A stretch of DNA of 64,000 nt from JAEZAA01 sp964514485 (GCA_964514485.1 CAZEWG010000011.1:19377-83376), one strand, 5' to 3'. Shown: positions 8,868-18,057, counted from the first letter of the stretch. Made by a program: numbers and translations. Notes: generated by a model from the letters alone, not told the origin.

Positions 8868-10826
8868 CTAAATATCGGCGAGGGATTCAGATTTGGCCAG
8901 TGTTTTTGGGGAGTCGGGCAGTTTGGCAAGAATCCTCTCCACCTCGGCCCGATCCAAGGTCTCACGCTCCAGAAGCGCCTGAGCCAAGGCGGCTAGCTGC
9001 TGGCGGTTGGCTTGCAGCTGGCGCTCCACCAGCCGTTCCACCGACCCCACCAGCTTGCGGACCTGTTCATCAATCAGTTGCGCGGTGGCCTCGCTAAAGT
9101 CCCGCTCCTGGACAATTTCCCGCCCCAGAAATACATCCTCTTTATGGACCTGGTAGGCAACCGGACCCAGGGCGTCGCTCATTCCCCACCGGGCCACCAT
9201 CCGGCGCGCCAGTTTGGTCGCCTGCTCCAGATCACTTTCCGCACCACTGCTCACCTCGGAAAAGGCCAGCTTTTCCGCAACCCGCCCCGCCAACATCACC
9301 GCGAGACGGTCCCGTGCATAGCTGAAGGAAATATTGCTACGCTCTTCCAACGGCGTCTGGTGGGTGACCCCGAGGGCCTGTCCCCGGGGCACAATGGTCA
9401 CCTTTTCCAAGGGGTCGGCCTTCTCAAACAGCAACGCCGCCAGCGCATGACCGGACTCATGCCAGGCCACCAGGCGCTGCTCGTCCTCACTCATCCGGTT
9501 CTCCCGCTCAGCCCCCAGCAGCACCTTATCCCGCGCCAGCTCGAAGTGATGCATGGCCACTTCCGTGCAGTTATCCCGCCCCGCAAACAGCGCCGCCTCG
9601 TTCACCAGGTTTTCCAGATCCGCCCCGGAAAATCCGATGCAACGACGGCTGATCGCCTCCAAAGAAACATCCTTCGCCAACGGTACCCGACGGGTATGCA
9701 CTTTGAGAATGGCCAGACGGGCGTCCCGATGGGGCAGCCCCACCACGACTTTCCGATCAAACCGCCCCGGGCGCAGCAATGCCGAGTCCAGTACATCCGG
9801 CCGGTTGGTGGCGGCCAGCACAATGACGGTCTCGTGGGGAGCGAAGCCGTCCATCTCCGACAGAATCTGGTTCAGGGTCTGCTCCCGCTCATCATGGCCG
9901 CCCCCAACCCCGGCACCGCGCGCCCGGCCGATGGCATCCAGTTCGTCGATAAAGATGATGGACGGCGCCTCCTCCCGGGCCTTCTTGAACAGATCCCGCA
10001 CCCGCGCGGCCCCCACGCCCACGAACATTTCGATAAACTCGGAGCCGGCGATGGAAAAGAATGGCACCCGGGCCTCACCCGCGGCCGCACGCGCCAGCAG
10101 CGTCTTACCCGTTCCCGGAGGGCCCACCAGTAGCATTCCACGAGGCAACTTGGCCCCCAAGCGCTGGTAGTCTTCCGGGTTGCACAGAAAGTCGATCACC
10201 TCCCGCAGATCCTGCTTGGCATTTTCGGCCCCGGCCACGTCGTCAAAGGTGGTCTGGGGCAGATCCTCCCGAAAGCGCTTGGCTTTGGATTCCCCAAAAC
10301 TAAACAGGTTTGAGCCCGGCCCACTCATCTGCTGGCGCAGGCGGGAGGCCATAAACAGGAAAAACCCGATCAGCAGCACCCAAGGCAACAGCGCGATCAG
10401 CAGTGTCTGCCACCAGGGGCCCTGGGCAGGTTTGACCCGCACCTCAACCTGATGCTGCTCCAGCAGGCCAAGTAGTTCTTCACCACCAAACTCGGGCACA
10501 TAGGTTTGGAAACGATCTTCCGGAGCGGATCCAGCCCGTGGCTCCAGCTCACCAGTCTCCGCGCCCGGCGCCGCCAGAATGGCCGTTACCTGACGGCCTT
10601 CCAGTATCACCTCGGCAATGGCGCCCTGCTGAACCAGGCGCAAGAACTCCGAGTAAGAGTGCTCCGTCGGCTCACTCCCACCGATCATCCGCACCGCCAG
10701 CAGCACCAACAGACCCAGCATTAGCAGATTCATCAGCCCCCGCTTCATGTCCGGTGCGGGTTGTTCCGACCTATTCCCAGAAGCCGGGTGCCGGTTTTCC
10801 GATCCCGGCCGGTTCGTGTCGCCCAT
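8868..10826 (-). CDS. FtsH-type ATP-dependent zinc metalloprotease (paralogue)
   Basis: FtsH proteins are membrane-anchored AAA+ proteases that extract and degrade membrane and regulatory proteins. The 652-residue protein has membrane segments near residues 30-47 and 140-160. Walker A is GPPGTGKT (about 235-242), Walker B is IIFIDELDA (about 290-298), and the second region of homology includes ATNRPDVLDSALLRPGRFDR. The zinc site is HESGH (about 456-460), where most FtsH have HEAGH. ATG 10826 has GAGGTG seven bases upstream; M27 is an alternative. The main ftsH of this lineage normally sits with rrmJ and folP, so this is probably a second copy; that is inference. Confidence 0.88.
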   Translation of the reverse strand: MGDTNRPGSENRHPASGNRSEQPAPDMKRGLMNLLMLGLLVLLAVRMIGGSEPTEHSYSEFLRLVQQGAIAEVILEGRQVTAILAAPGAETGELEPRAGSAPEDRFQTYVPEFGGEELLGLLEQHQVEVRVKPAQGPWWQTLLIALLPWVLLIGFFLFMASRLRQQMSGPGSNLFSFGESKAKRFREDLPQTTFDDVAGAENAKQDLREVIDFLCNPEDYQRLGAKLPRGMLLVGPPGTGKTLLARAAAGEARVPFFSIAGSEFIEMFVGVGAARVRDLFKKAREEAPSIIFIDELDAIGRARGAGVGGGHDEREQTLNQILSEMDGFAPHETVIVLAATNRPDVLDSALLRPGRFDRKVVVGLPHRDARLAILKVHTRRVPLAKDVSLEAISRRCIGFSGADLENLVNEAALFAGRDNCTEVAMHHFELARDKVLLGAERENRMSEDEQRLVAWHESGHALAALLFEKADPLEKVTIVPRGQALGVTHQTPLEERSNISFSYARDRLAVMLAGRVAEKLAFSEVSSGAESDLEQATKLARRMVARWGMSDALGPVAYQVHKEDVFLGREIVQERDFSEATAQLIDEQVRKLVGSVERLVERQLQANRQQLAALAQALLERETLDRAEVERILAKLPDSPKTLAKSESLADI

Positions 10827-10934
10827 CCAGTCACCTCACCACCTATGGGGCCCATGAACCCAAGTCTAAGGTTCGGTGGGCCGTTCTTCCCAGAACGGCA
10901 CCGGGTGCATCGCCAGTATGAGCACGGGAGCGTG

Positions 10935-11354
10935 TTATTCCCCGTGTAAAGTCGCCACCAACGTTCGCGCACCGCCCTGATTACGATGCTCCCCCAGATA
11001 AATGCCCTGCCAAGTTCCGAGCGCCAGACGCCCCTGTCGGACCGGGATGCTGAGGCTACAACCCAGGGTGACCGACTTGATATGGGCCGGCATGTCATCC
11101 GCGCCTTCCAGGGTGTGGTCATAGTAGGGAGCGTTTTCCGGCACCGCCTGATTGAAGTGTTTTTCCATATCGGAACGCACGGTGGGATCGGCGTTCTCGT
11201 TAATACAGAGAGAGGCCGAGGTATGCTGAATAAAGAGGTGCAACAGCCCCACCTGCAAAGAAACAAGCTCCGGCAATTGCGCCAGCACCTCCGAGGTGAT
11301 CAGGTGAAAGCCACGTTTTCGTGGCTGCAGCCGAATTGTTTTTTGAATCCACAT
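10935..11354 (-). CDS. YjbQ family protein (UPF0047)
   Basis: This 139-residue protein matches the YjbQ family, small trimeric proteins reported to have weak thiamine-phosphate-synthase activity and no settled main role. Family signatures seen are LLHLFIQHTSASLCINENADP, a central DDMPAHIKS and a C-terminal LGTWQGIYLGEHR. I chose ATG 11354 because AGGAGGAAGG precedes it directly on the minus strand; the frame is open 15 codons further. It is upstream of ftsH on the same strand with a 108-base gap. Confidence 0.85.
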   Translation of the reverse strand: MWIQKTIRLQPRKRGFHLITSEVLAQLPELVSLQVGLLHLFIQHTSASLCINENADPTVRSDMEKHFNQAVPENAPYYDHTLEGADDMPAHIKSVTLGCSLSIPVRQGRLALGTWQGIYLGEHRNQGGARTLVATLHGE

Positions 11355-11690
11355 ACCTTCCTCCTGAGGTCCCAACAACCTGTTTATAACTTCGTCCACT
11401 TGGGAGACCTTTCAGGTTGGAACCCCTCCAGCGACTCCCTACAATAAACTCATGGACGATGATGAAGTCGCGCCCGACGATCCAGCCTGGCTCCCAAACT
11501 ACCACATTCAAACCCGTTCATATCCAGTGGCTCTAACCAAAAAAGCAAGCCCTGGATCAATCACTACAATAGCTCCGGGAGAGCATTCTAGCTGCTCTTT
11601 TGCTGAACCAGAGAAACCTCTTTCTTCTGGCCAGAAAAGCAGCGGGCGCTCTTTTCGATGAAGCCATACCCACTATTGCAAGGGATGCAC
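11355..11690. other. Intergenic region between yjbQ and tpm
   Basis: This spacer of about 336 bp separates divergently transcribed genes. It must hold both promoters, but I see no clear -35/-10 pair, no tRNA and no repeat. The small open frames in it look random. Confidence 0.4.
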
Positions 11691-12344
11691 ATGCAAAACG
11701 ATTTCTGGCATGACAAATGGGCCCGTAACGAGATCGGCTTTCACCAGGCCAGCGTGAATGACTACCTGCGTGAGCACTGGTCCGTTCTGGAGCTGCACGG
11801 CAATGAACCGGTGTTCGTGCCCTTGTGCGGCAAATCCCTCGACATGCACTGGATTCATGATAAGGGCCACCCCATCCTGGGCGTGGAGATCAGCGAGCAA
11901 GCCTGCCGGCAGTTTTTCGACGAGGCCGGCCTGAGCCCTGAAGTGAGCCGCGTCCACTCCTTCACGCGGTTCCAGGCGGACCGTTACACCCTGTATTGCG
12001 GTGACTTCTTTGAACTGACGCCGGAGCTGCTCTCCGACGTTGGCGCCGCCTATGACCGCGCGGCTCTGATCGCGCTGCCCAAAGAGCAACGAAGGGCCTA
12101 TGCCCAGCGCCTGGGAGAACTGCTCCCGATCACTGCCTCGGTGTTACTGGTCGCCATGGAATACCCGCCGGAGGAAATGGACGGGCCACCCTTTAGTGTG
12201 CCGGAAGCGGAAGTACGTCAACTGTTTGAGGGCCGCTTTCAGGTGGAACTGATTCATGAAAACGAGCCGGGGCGGGACGATCCCTTCGCCAAGTTTCACG
12301 GCTTATCGGACATGCAGGAGAAGGTCTATCGTCTCAGGCCCTGA
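11691..12344 (+). CDS. tpm: Thiopurine S-methyltransferase
   Basis: Bacterial TPMT is a cytoplasmic SAM-dependent methyltransferase acting on thiopurines and on selenium or tellurium oxyanions; the natural substrate is uncertain. The 217-residue length is that of the Pseudomonas-type enzyme. Signatures are the N-terminal FWHDKWARNEIGFHQ, then VFVPLCGKSLDM (SAM site) and DRAALIALPKEQRRAY. I chose ATG 11691 because AAGGG at 11680-11684 has good spacing; ATG 11685 and 11658 are in frame but less likely. Confidence 0.93.
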   Translation: MQNDFWHDKWARNEIGFHQASVNDYLREHWSVLELHGNEPVFVPLCGKSLDMHWIHDKGHPILGVEISEQACRQFFDEAGLSPEVSRVHSFTRFQADRYTLYCGDFFELTPELLSDVGAAYDRAALIALPKEQRRAYAQRLGELLPITASVLLVAMEYPPEEMDGPPFSVPEAEVRQLFEGRFQVELIHENEPGRDDPFAKFHGLSDMQEKVYRLRP

Positions 12345-12613
12345 GGAACATTCAGACAAGCCCCATTGTCCAAAAGTTGGCCACTTGTCTATTCTGATTA
12401 ATAGGGACGCCTGCCAACCCCGGCCTTTACCAAGGCTGGTTCGCAGCATCATGGGACGCCCTGTCTCAAAGCAGGGAGGTCCAAGGAGGAAAGTTGACAA
12501 TCTGACATTACAACAAGGTGAGTAGAGGAGACGAAGTAGAATTCCGGTCGGTCAAGCTGGATAGGAGTCACCACTGTGTAACGACGAAGAGTCAAACTGA
12601 GGGGTTCCAATTC

Positions 12614-14536
12614 ATGAGCATTTTTAGTCACTATAAGAGCCGTTACGAGACGACCCAGCAGGAAGAATTCAGTATCGAGGAATACCTCGAAATTTGTAAA
12701 AAAGATCCTACGGCCTATGCCACTGCAGCGGAACGGATGCTGATCGCGATTGGCGAACCAGAACTGATCGACACCTCCCGCGACCCCCGCCTAAGCCGGG
12801 TTTTTTCCAACAAGGTCATCAAGCGTTATCCCGAATTCGACGAATTCTACGGGATGGAAGAATGCGTCGAGCAAATCGTATCCTTCTTCAAGCACGCCGC
12901 CCAAGGTCTGGAAGAGAAGAAACAGATTCTCTACCTGCTGGGCCCAGTCGGAGGCGGTAAGTCCTCCCTGGCGGAGAAGCTCAAACACCTGATGGAGAAG
13001 GTGCCGTTCTATTACATCAAGGGCTCCCCCGTGTTCGAGTCGCCCCTGGGGCTGTTCAACCCGGCCGAGGATGGTGACATCCTGGAAGAGGAATACGGCA
13101 TTCCCAAGCGCTACCTGCGCACCATCATGTCGCCCTGGGCGGTGAAACGCCTGCACGAGTTTGGCGGCGATATCAGCCAATTCCGGGTGGTGAAGCAACA
13201 CCCCTCCATTCTCAACCAGATCGCCATTTCCAAAACCGAGCCGGGCGATGAGAACAACCAGGACATCTCCGCTTTGGTGGGCAAGGTCAACATCCGCATG
13301 CTGGAAGATTTCTCCCAGGATGACCCGGACGCCTACAGCTTCTCTGGCGGGCTGAGCAAGTCCAACCAGGGCCTGATGGAGTTCGTGGAGATGTTCAAGG
13401 CGCCCATCAAGGTGCTCCACCCTCTGCTGACGGCTACCCAGGAGGGTAACTACAACACCACCGAAGGCATGGGCGCGGTGCCTTTTGAAGGCATCATCCT
13501 GGCCCACTCCAACGAATCCGAGTGGCAGGCATTTCGTAATAACAAGAACAACGAGGCGTTCCTGGACCGGGTCTATATCGTCAAGGTTCCCTACTGCCTG
13601 CGGGTCACTGAAGAGGTAAAAATCTACGAGAAACTGCTGCGCAACAGCTCCCTCGCCGGCTCGCCCTGCGCCCCGGATACACTTGGCATGCTGGCGCAGT
13701 TTTCGGTGCTGTCGCGCCTCAAGGAGCCGGAAAACTCCAATATCTACTCCAAAATGAAGGTCTACGACGGCCAGAATATTAAGGACACCGATCCCAAGGC
13801 TAAGTCGATCCAGGAATATCGTGACTCGGCGGGCGTCAACGAAGGGATGGATGGCCTGTCCACCCGGTTTGCCTTCAAGATTCTGTCCAAGGTCTTTAAC
13901 TTTGATGTCACGGAAGTGGCAGCCAATCCAGTGCACCTGCTGTATGTGCTGGAAAAGCAGATCGAGCAGGAGCAGTTCCCGCCGGAAACCGCCGACCGCT
14001 ACCTGCGCTTCATCAAGGAATACCTGGCGCCCCATTATGTGGAGTTCATCGGCAAGGAGATCCAGACGGCGTATCTGGAGTCCTACTCCGAGTACGGCCA
14101 GAACATCTTCGACCGCTATGTCACCTACGCCGACTTCTGGATTCAGGACCAGGAATACCGGGACCCGGAGACTGGCGAGATCTTCGATCGCGCCTCCATC
14201 AACGACGAGCTGGAAAAAATCGAGAAGCCTGCCGGCATCAGCAATCCCAAGGACTTCCGCAACGAGGTGGTCAACTTCGTGCTGCGGGCGCGGGCCAACA
14301 ATCAGGGCAAGAATCCATCCTGGCTGTCCTATGAGAAGCTGCGCACTGTGATCGAGAAGAAAATGTTCTCCAACACGGAAGATCTGCTGCCGGTGATTTC
14401 GTTCAATGCCAAGGCCTCCAACGAAGATCAGAAGAAACATGCGCAGTTCGTGGACCGCATGATTTCCAGAGGCTATACCGAGAAGCAGGTGCGGCTGCTT
14501 TGCGAATGGTATCTGCGGGTCCGTAAGTCGCAGTAA
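12614..14536 (+). CDS. prkA: PrkA family serine kinase/AAA protein (YeaG)
   Basis: PrkA/YeaG is an AAA-domain protein with a C-terminal PrkA domain. It is made in starvation and stationary phase and is reported to have kinase activity and, in Bacillus, protease activity. The 640-residue protein has Walker A as GPVGGGKSS at about residues 110-118 and the conserved MGAVPFEGIILAHSNESEW in the middle. The length matches E. coli YeaG. The frame is open upstream to 12518, but ATG 12614 starts the conserved MSIFSHYKSRYE and has GAGGGG at 12599-12604. It is first of three genes with yeaH and spoVR, a widely conserved stress operon. Confidence 0.95.
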   Translation: MSIFSHYKSRYETTQQEEFSIEEYLEICKKDPTAYATAAERMLIAIGEPELIDTSRDPRLSRVFSNKVIKRYPEFDEFYGMEECVEQIVSFFKHAAQGLEEKKQILYLLGPVGGGKSSLAEKLKHLMEKVPFYYIKGSPVFESPLGLFNPAEDGDILEEEYGIPKRYLRTIMSPWAVKRLHEFGGDISQFRVVKQHPSILNQIAISKTEPGDENNQDISALVGKVNIRMLEDFSQDDPDAYSFSGGLSKSNQGLMEFVEMFKAPIKVLHPLLTATQEGNYNTTEGMGAVPFEGIILAHSNESEWQAFRNNKNNEAFLDRVYIVKVPYCLRVTEEVKIYEKLLRNSSLAGSPCAPDTLGMLAQFSVLSRLKEPENSNIYSKMKVYDGQNIKDTDPKAKSIQEYRDSAGVNEGMDGLSTRFAFKILSKVFNFDVTEVAANPVHLLYVLEKQIEQEQFPPETADRYLRFIKEYLAPHYVEFIGKEIQTAYLESYSEYGQNIFDRYVTYADFWIQDQEYRDPETGEIFDRASINDELEKIEKPAGISNPKDFRNEVVNFVLRARANNQGKNPSWLSYEKLRTVIEKKMFSNTEDLLPVISFNAKASNEDQKKHAQFVDRMISRGYTEKQVRLLCEWYLRVRKSQ

Positions 14537-14551
14537 CAGTGAGGGCATCGA

Positions 14552-15859
14552 ATGGGTACGAGCCACATCATTGACCGGCGCCTGAACGGCAAAAACAAAA
14601 GTGCCGTCAACCGTCAGAGATTCTTGCGCCGCTACCGCGAGCATATCAAAAAGGCGGTGACCGACGCGGTCAACAAACGTTCCATCACCGACATGGACCG
14701 TGGCGAAAGCATCAGCATTCCGGGCAAGGACATTGTCGAACCGATCTTCCGCAACGGCGCCGGCGGGCGCCGCACCATCGTCCATCCGGGCAATAAGGAG
14801 TTCGTCTCTGGCGATACCATCCCCCGTCCACCGGGCGGGGGTGGTGGAGGGGGTGGCGGTCAGGGCAGTGCCAGCCCTGATGGTGAGGGCATCGACGAGT
14901 TCGTGTTCCAGATCTCCCAGGATGAGTTCCTGGACTTCATGTTCGAGGATCTGGCCCTGCCCAACCTGATGCAGAAACAGCTCAAGGACGTCGAGAAGTT
15001 CAAGTATGTCCGCGCCGGCTATTCCACCACGGGAACTCCCAACAAAATCAATATCGTTCGCAGCCTGCGGGGCGCCTATGCCCGACGGCTGGCGTTAACC
15101 GGCAACTCCCGCAAGAAAATTGCCCGCCTGGAACAGGAACTGGCCGACCTGAAAACGCGGGATGATCTCAACGACCCGGTGTTTCGCCGGGAAGACCGCA
15201 TTCGGGAGCTGGAAGAGCGGATCGCCAAGCTGAAATCACGCATCAGCAAAATCCCCTTTATTGATGAGTTCGATCTGCGCTTCAACCAGCACCTGAAGCA
15301 GCCGCAACCCAGTACCAGCGCGGTCATGTTCTGCCTGATGGACGTGTCCGGCTCCATGAGTCAGGCCCATAAGGATATTGCCAAGCGCTTTTTTATCCTG
15401 CTGTATCTGTTTCTCAACCGGAACTACGAAAAAATCGAAGTGGTCTTCATCCGCCACCATACCAGCGCCAAGGAAGTGGATGAGGAAGAGTTTTTCTACT
15501 CCCGGGAAACCGGTGGCACCATCGTCTCCAGCGCCTTGAAACTGATGAAGGACATCATTGAAGAGCGCTACCCCATGGCCGACTGGAATATCTACGCCGC
15601 CCAGGCCTCCGACGGCGACAACTGGAACGATGATTCGCCCCGCTGCAGTAAGATCCTGGCCAACCAGATTCTGCCCCAGGTGCAGTACTACGCCTATATC
15701 GAGATCACCCCCCACGAGCACCAGATGCTGTGGTACGAATATGAAAAGCTGCTGGGCCAATTCCCCGAGCGCTTTTCCATGCAGCAGATCGTGGATGCGG
15801 GTGACATTTATCCGGTGTTCCGCCGTCTGTTCCAGAAGCAGGTACAGCATCATGAGTGA
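14552..15859 (+). CDS. yeaH: YeaH family protein (DUF444, von Willebrand A-like)
   Basis: The 435-residue protein is of the DUF444/YeaH family, always coupled with PrkA; its biochemical role is unknown. A run of nine glycines occurs at about residues 95-103. A charged helical segment (about 185-235) leads to a von Willebrand A-like domain that opens with the metal-site motif DVSGSMS at about 264-270. ATG 14552 follows GTGAGGG and is 15 bases after the prkA stop. The 3' end overlaps the spoVR start by 8 bases, indicating translational coupling. Confidence 0.93.
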   Translation: MGTSHIIDRRLNGKNKSAVNRQRFLRRYREHIKKAVTDAVNKRSITDMDRGESISIPGKDIVEPIFRNGAGGRRTIVHPGNKEFVSGDTIPRPPGGGGGGGGGQGSASPDGEGIDEFVFQISQDEFLDFMFEDLALPNLMQKQLKDVEKFKYVRAGYSTTGTPNKINIVRSLRGAYARRLALTGNSRKKIARLEQELADLKTRDDLNDPVFRREDRIRELEERIAKLKSRISKIPFIDEFDLRFNQHLKQPQPSTSAVMFCLMDVSGSMSQAHKDIAKRFFILLYLFLNRNYEKIEVVFIRHHTSAKEVDEEEFFYSRETGGTIVSSALKLMKDIIEERYPMADWNIYAAQASDGDNWNDDSPRCSKILANQILPQVQYYAYIEITPHEHQMLWYEYEKLLGQFPERFSMQQIVDAGDIYPVFRRLFQKQVQHHE

Positions 15860-17453
15860 ACAACATTTTTATGGCCACCGCAGGAAGGAGCCCCTGGTGC
15901 CTCCGCCCCCCCTGCCGCCGATCCAAGAACGCCAACCCATCTCCACGGAATCGGAGTGGAGTTTCGAACTGATCGAGCGCTATAACGAGGAAATCGGCAA
16001 GATCGCCGCCGAGTTCGGCCTGGATACCTACCCCAACCAGATCGAGGTGATCAGCGCCGAACAGATGATGGATGCCTACTCCTCGGTGGGGATGCCGGTG
16101 GGCTACAACCACTGGTCGTTCGGCAAGCATTTCCTGGAAACGGAAAAAGGCTACAAACGGGGCCAGATGGGTCTGGCCTATGAGATCGTGATCAACTCCA
16201 ACCCCTGCATCGCCTACCTGATGGAAGAGAACACCATGATGATGCAGGCCCTGGTGATCGCCCACGCCAGTTATGGGCACAACTCCTTCTTCAAGGGCAA
16301 CTATCTGTTTCGCACCTGGACCGATGCCAGTGCCATTGTGGACTACCTGCTGTTCGCCAAGAACTACATCAGCCAATGTGAGCAGCGTTACGGGCTGGAA
16401 GCGGTGGAGGGCATTCTGGACGCCTGCCACGCCATCATGAACCACGGCGTGGACCGCTATAAACGTCCGTCCCCCATTTCCGCGGCAGAGGAAGAACGAC
16501 GCCAGAAAGAACGGGAGGAATACCTACAACTCCAGGTCAATGAAATCTGGCGCACCATTCCCCACAAACCGGAGGAGGAAGAGCACAAGCGTCGTAGCCA
16601 GAAGCGCTTTCCGGAAGAGCCCCACGAAAACCTGCTGTACTTTATTGAGAAAAACGCACCACTACTGGAGCCCTGGCAGCGGGAAGTGGTGCGGATCGTG
16701 CGCAAGATTGCCCAGTATTTTTACCCCCAACGCCAGACCCAGGTGATGAACGAAGGCTGGGCCACCTTCTGGCACTACACCATCCTCAACCGGCTTTATG
16801 ATAAGGGCCTGGTCACCGATGGTTTCATGATCGAGTTCCTGCAGTCCCACACCTCAGTAATCTACCAGCCGCCCTTTGACAGCCCCTGGTACTCCGGCAT
16901 TAACCCCTATACCTTGGGATACGCCATGTTCACCGACCTGCGCCGGATCTGCGAGCACCCCACCGAGGAGGACAAGCGCTGGTTTCCGGATATTGCCGGC
17001 TCCAACTGGCTGGAAACCCTGGATTTTGCCATGCGCAACTTCAAGGACGAGAGCTTTATTTTGCAGTTTCTGTCGCCCAAGGTGATCCGCGACCTCAAGC
17101 TGTTCTCCGTTCTGGATGACGACCAGGCCGAGGAGTATCTGATTGAAGCCATTCACGACGACTCCGGTTACCAGATCGTGCGGGAAAACCTCGCCAAGCA
17201 GTACAACCTGAGTAACCGTGACCCCAATATCCAGGTATGGAATGTGGATGTGCGCGGTGACCGCTCCCTGACCCTGCGGCACATTCCCACGGAACGGGTG
17301 CCGCTGCATGAGGATGTTCCGGAAGTGTTGCGCCATGTCCATCGGCTGTGGGGGTTTAACGTCCACCTCGACAGTGTGCAGGATGACAAGGTGTTACGCC
17401 GCTGGAACTATCCACCGCCCATGATGAGTGAAGAAGATCTGCTGCAAGACTAG
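15852..17453 (+). CDS. spoVR: SpoVR family protein (YcgB)
   Basis: SpoVR is named for a Bacillus spore-cortex gene, but in proteobacteria it accompanies PrkA and YeaH in the starvation response; the molecular function is not known. The 533-residue protein shows the family features GMPVGYNHWSFGKHF, an HASYGHNSFFKGNYLF segment and MNEGWATFWHY, with several conserved His residues. ATG 15852 overlaps the end of yeaH by 8 bases; the frame is open well upstream, but that part only shadows yeaH. A GC-rich hairpin follows the stop. Confidence 0.94.
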   Translation: MSEQHFYGHRRKEPLVPPPPLPPIQERQPISTESEWSFELIERYNEEIGKIAAEFGLDTYPNQIEVISAEQMMDAYSSVGMPVGYNHWSFGKHFLETEKGYKRGQMGLAYEIVINSNPCIAYLMEENTMMMQALVIAHASYGHNSFFKGNYLFRTWTDASAIVDYLLFAKNYISQCEQRYGLEAVEGILDACHAIMNHGVDRYKRPSPISAAEEERRQKEREEYLQLQVNEIWRTIPHKPEEEEHKRRSQKRFPEEPHENLLYFIEKNAPLLEPWQREVVRIVRKIAQYFYPQRQTQVMNEGWATFWHYTILNRLYDKGLVTDGFMIEFLQSHTSVIYQPPFDSPWYSGINPYTLGYAMFTDLRRICEHPTEEDKRWFPDIAGSNWLETLDFAMRNFKDESFILQFLSPKVIRDLKLFSVLDDDQAEEYLIEAIHDDSGYQIVRENLAKQYNLSNRDPNIQVWNVDVRGDRSLTLRHIPTERVPLHEDVPEVLRHVHRLWGFNVHLDSVQDDKVLRRWNYPPPMMSEEDLLQD

Positions 17454-17456
17454 AGC

Positions 17457-17475
17457 GGCGCCCCGCCGGGGCGCC
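17457..17475 (+). terminator. Hairpin between convergent spoVR and nsrR
   Basis: GGCGCCCC and GGGGCGCC form an 8-bp GC stem with a 3-base loop in a 45-base gap between convergent genes. There is no good T-tract, so efficiency is uncertain. Confidence 0.5.
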
Positions 17476-17498
17476 TGGGTAGGAGGGTCAGCTGGACC

Positions 17499-17948
17499 TT
17501 AAAGGGTCACGGTTTCAATCCGGTGCAGAAGCTTTTTCATCTCAACTTCCCGCTTGAGCAAGTCCTGCAGCGTGTAGCGATCCAACACCTGGTAGAAGGC
17601 TTCCGTGGCCTGATACAGCACATCCTTGAGCTCACAGGCCGGCACAATACAGCAACCGGAGGGCTGGTTGCCGAAACACTCCACCAGCACCGTATCCTTT
17701 TCCGTGAGGCGCACCACCTCCCCCACATTGATCTCGGCCGGTGGCCGCGCCAGGCGGATCCCGCCCCCCTTGCCCCGGATGGTTTCCAGATAGCCGTTCA
17801 TGCCCAGGTGGTGCACCACTTTCATCAAGTGGTTGCGGGAAATATCGTATGCCTGGGCAATTTCACTGATGGTGGACAACCCTTCCCGGTGTACGCCCAG
17901 GTACATCAGAACCCGCAGTGTATAATCCGAAAATAATGTCAGCCGCAT
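17499..17948 (-). CDS. nsrR: Rrf2 family repressor, NsrR-like nitric oxide sensor
   Basis: NsrR carries a [4Fe-4S] cluster whose loss to nitric oxide relieves repression. The 149-residue protein opens with an Rrf2 winged helix (MRLTLFSDYTLRVLMYL). The ligand region has cysteines at C91, C99/C100 and C105, in ECFGNQPSGCCIVPACELK, and is followed by the NsrR-like YQVLDRYTLQDLL. IscR proteins differ in spacing. The gene is divergent from a DUF59/NnrS-like pair, and the shared promoter region carries an NsrR-type operator at 18028-18044 and a half site at 17979-17987. Autorepression is likely but inferred. Confidence 0.82.
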   Translation of the reverse strand: MRLTLFSDYTLRVLMYLGVHREGLSTISEIAQAYDISRNHLMKVVHHLGMNGYLETIRGKGGGIRLARPPAEINVGEVVRLTEKDTVLVECFGNQPSGCCIVPACELKDVLYQATEAFYQVLDRYTLQDLLKREVEMKKLLHRIETVTL

Positions 17949-17978
17949 TGCCTACTCCAAACTTTATGGCACACCCTA

Positions 17979-17987
17979 AAGATGCAT
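17979..17987 (-). promoter_or_regulatory. NsrR half site upstream of nsrR
   Basis: AAGATGCAT is identical to one arm of the NsrR consensus; the other arm is poorly conserved. A perfect inverted repeat TGATAT-N5-ATATCA follows at 17991-18007. Confidence 0.4.
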
Positions 17988-17995
17988 CGTTGATA

Positions 17996-18025
17996 TTGAT
18001 TATATCAGCAGCCCCATGCTATAAA
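17996..18025 (+). promoter_or_regulatory. Promoter of the DUF59/NnrS-like operon
   Basis: TTGATT (17996-18001) and TATAAA (18020-18025) form a -35/-10 pair with an 18-base spacer. The start would fall at about 18032, inside the NsrR-type operator. Confidence 0.5.
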
Positions 18026-18027
18026 AA

Positions 18028-18044
18028 ATGTAAATTCAATACAT
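18028..18044 (+). promoter_or_regulatory. NsrR-type operator
   Basis: ATGTA-N7-TACAT fits the core of the NsrR consensus ATGYA-N7-TRCAT with the correct spacing. It lies just downstream of the -10 box, where bound repressor would block transcription. Confidence 0.6.
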
Positions 18045-18057
18045 AAAGAGATGTGCC

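Noticed and set aside
10880..10899. GCCGTTCT/AGAACGGC hairpin downstream of yjbQ
   Set aside because: The stem is good but no T-tract follows on the minus strand and ftsH follows closely, so terminator function is unsupported.
12494..12522. TTGACA as a sigma-70 promoter of prkA
   Set aside because: No acceptable -10 box lies 16-18 bases downstream, so I did not annotate it.
12791..14785. Long minus-strand frame opposite prkA (664 codons)
   Set aside because: It is the antisense shadow of prkA; it has no family signature and prkA is certain.
17996..18008. FNR-like site TTGAT...ATCAG in the nsrR-DUF59 region
   Set aside because: The spacing is 3 where 4 is needed, and the NsrR-type site next to it fits better.
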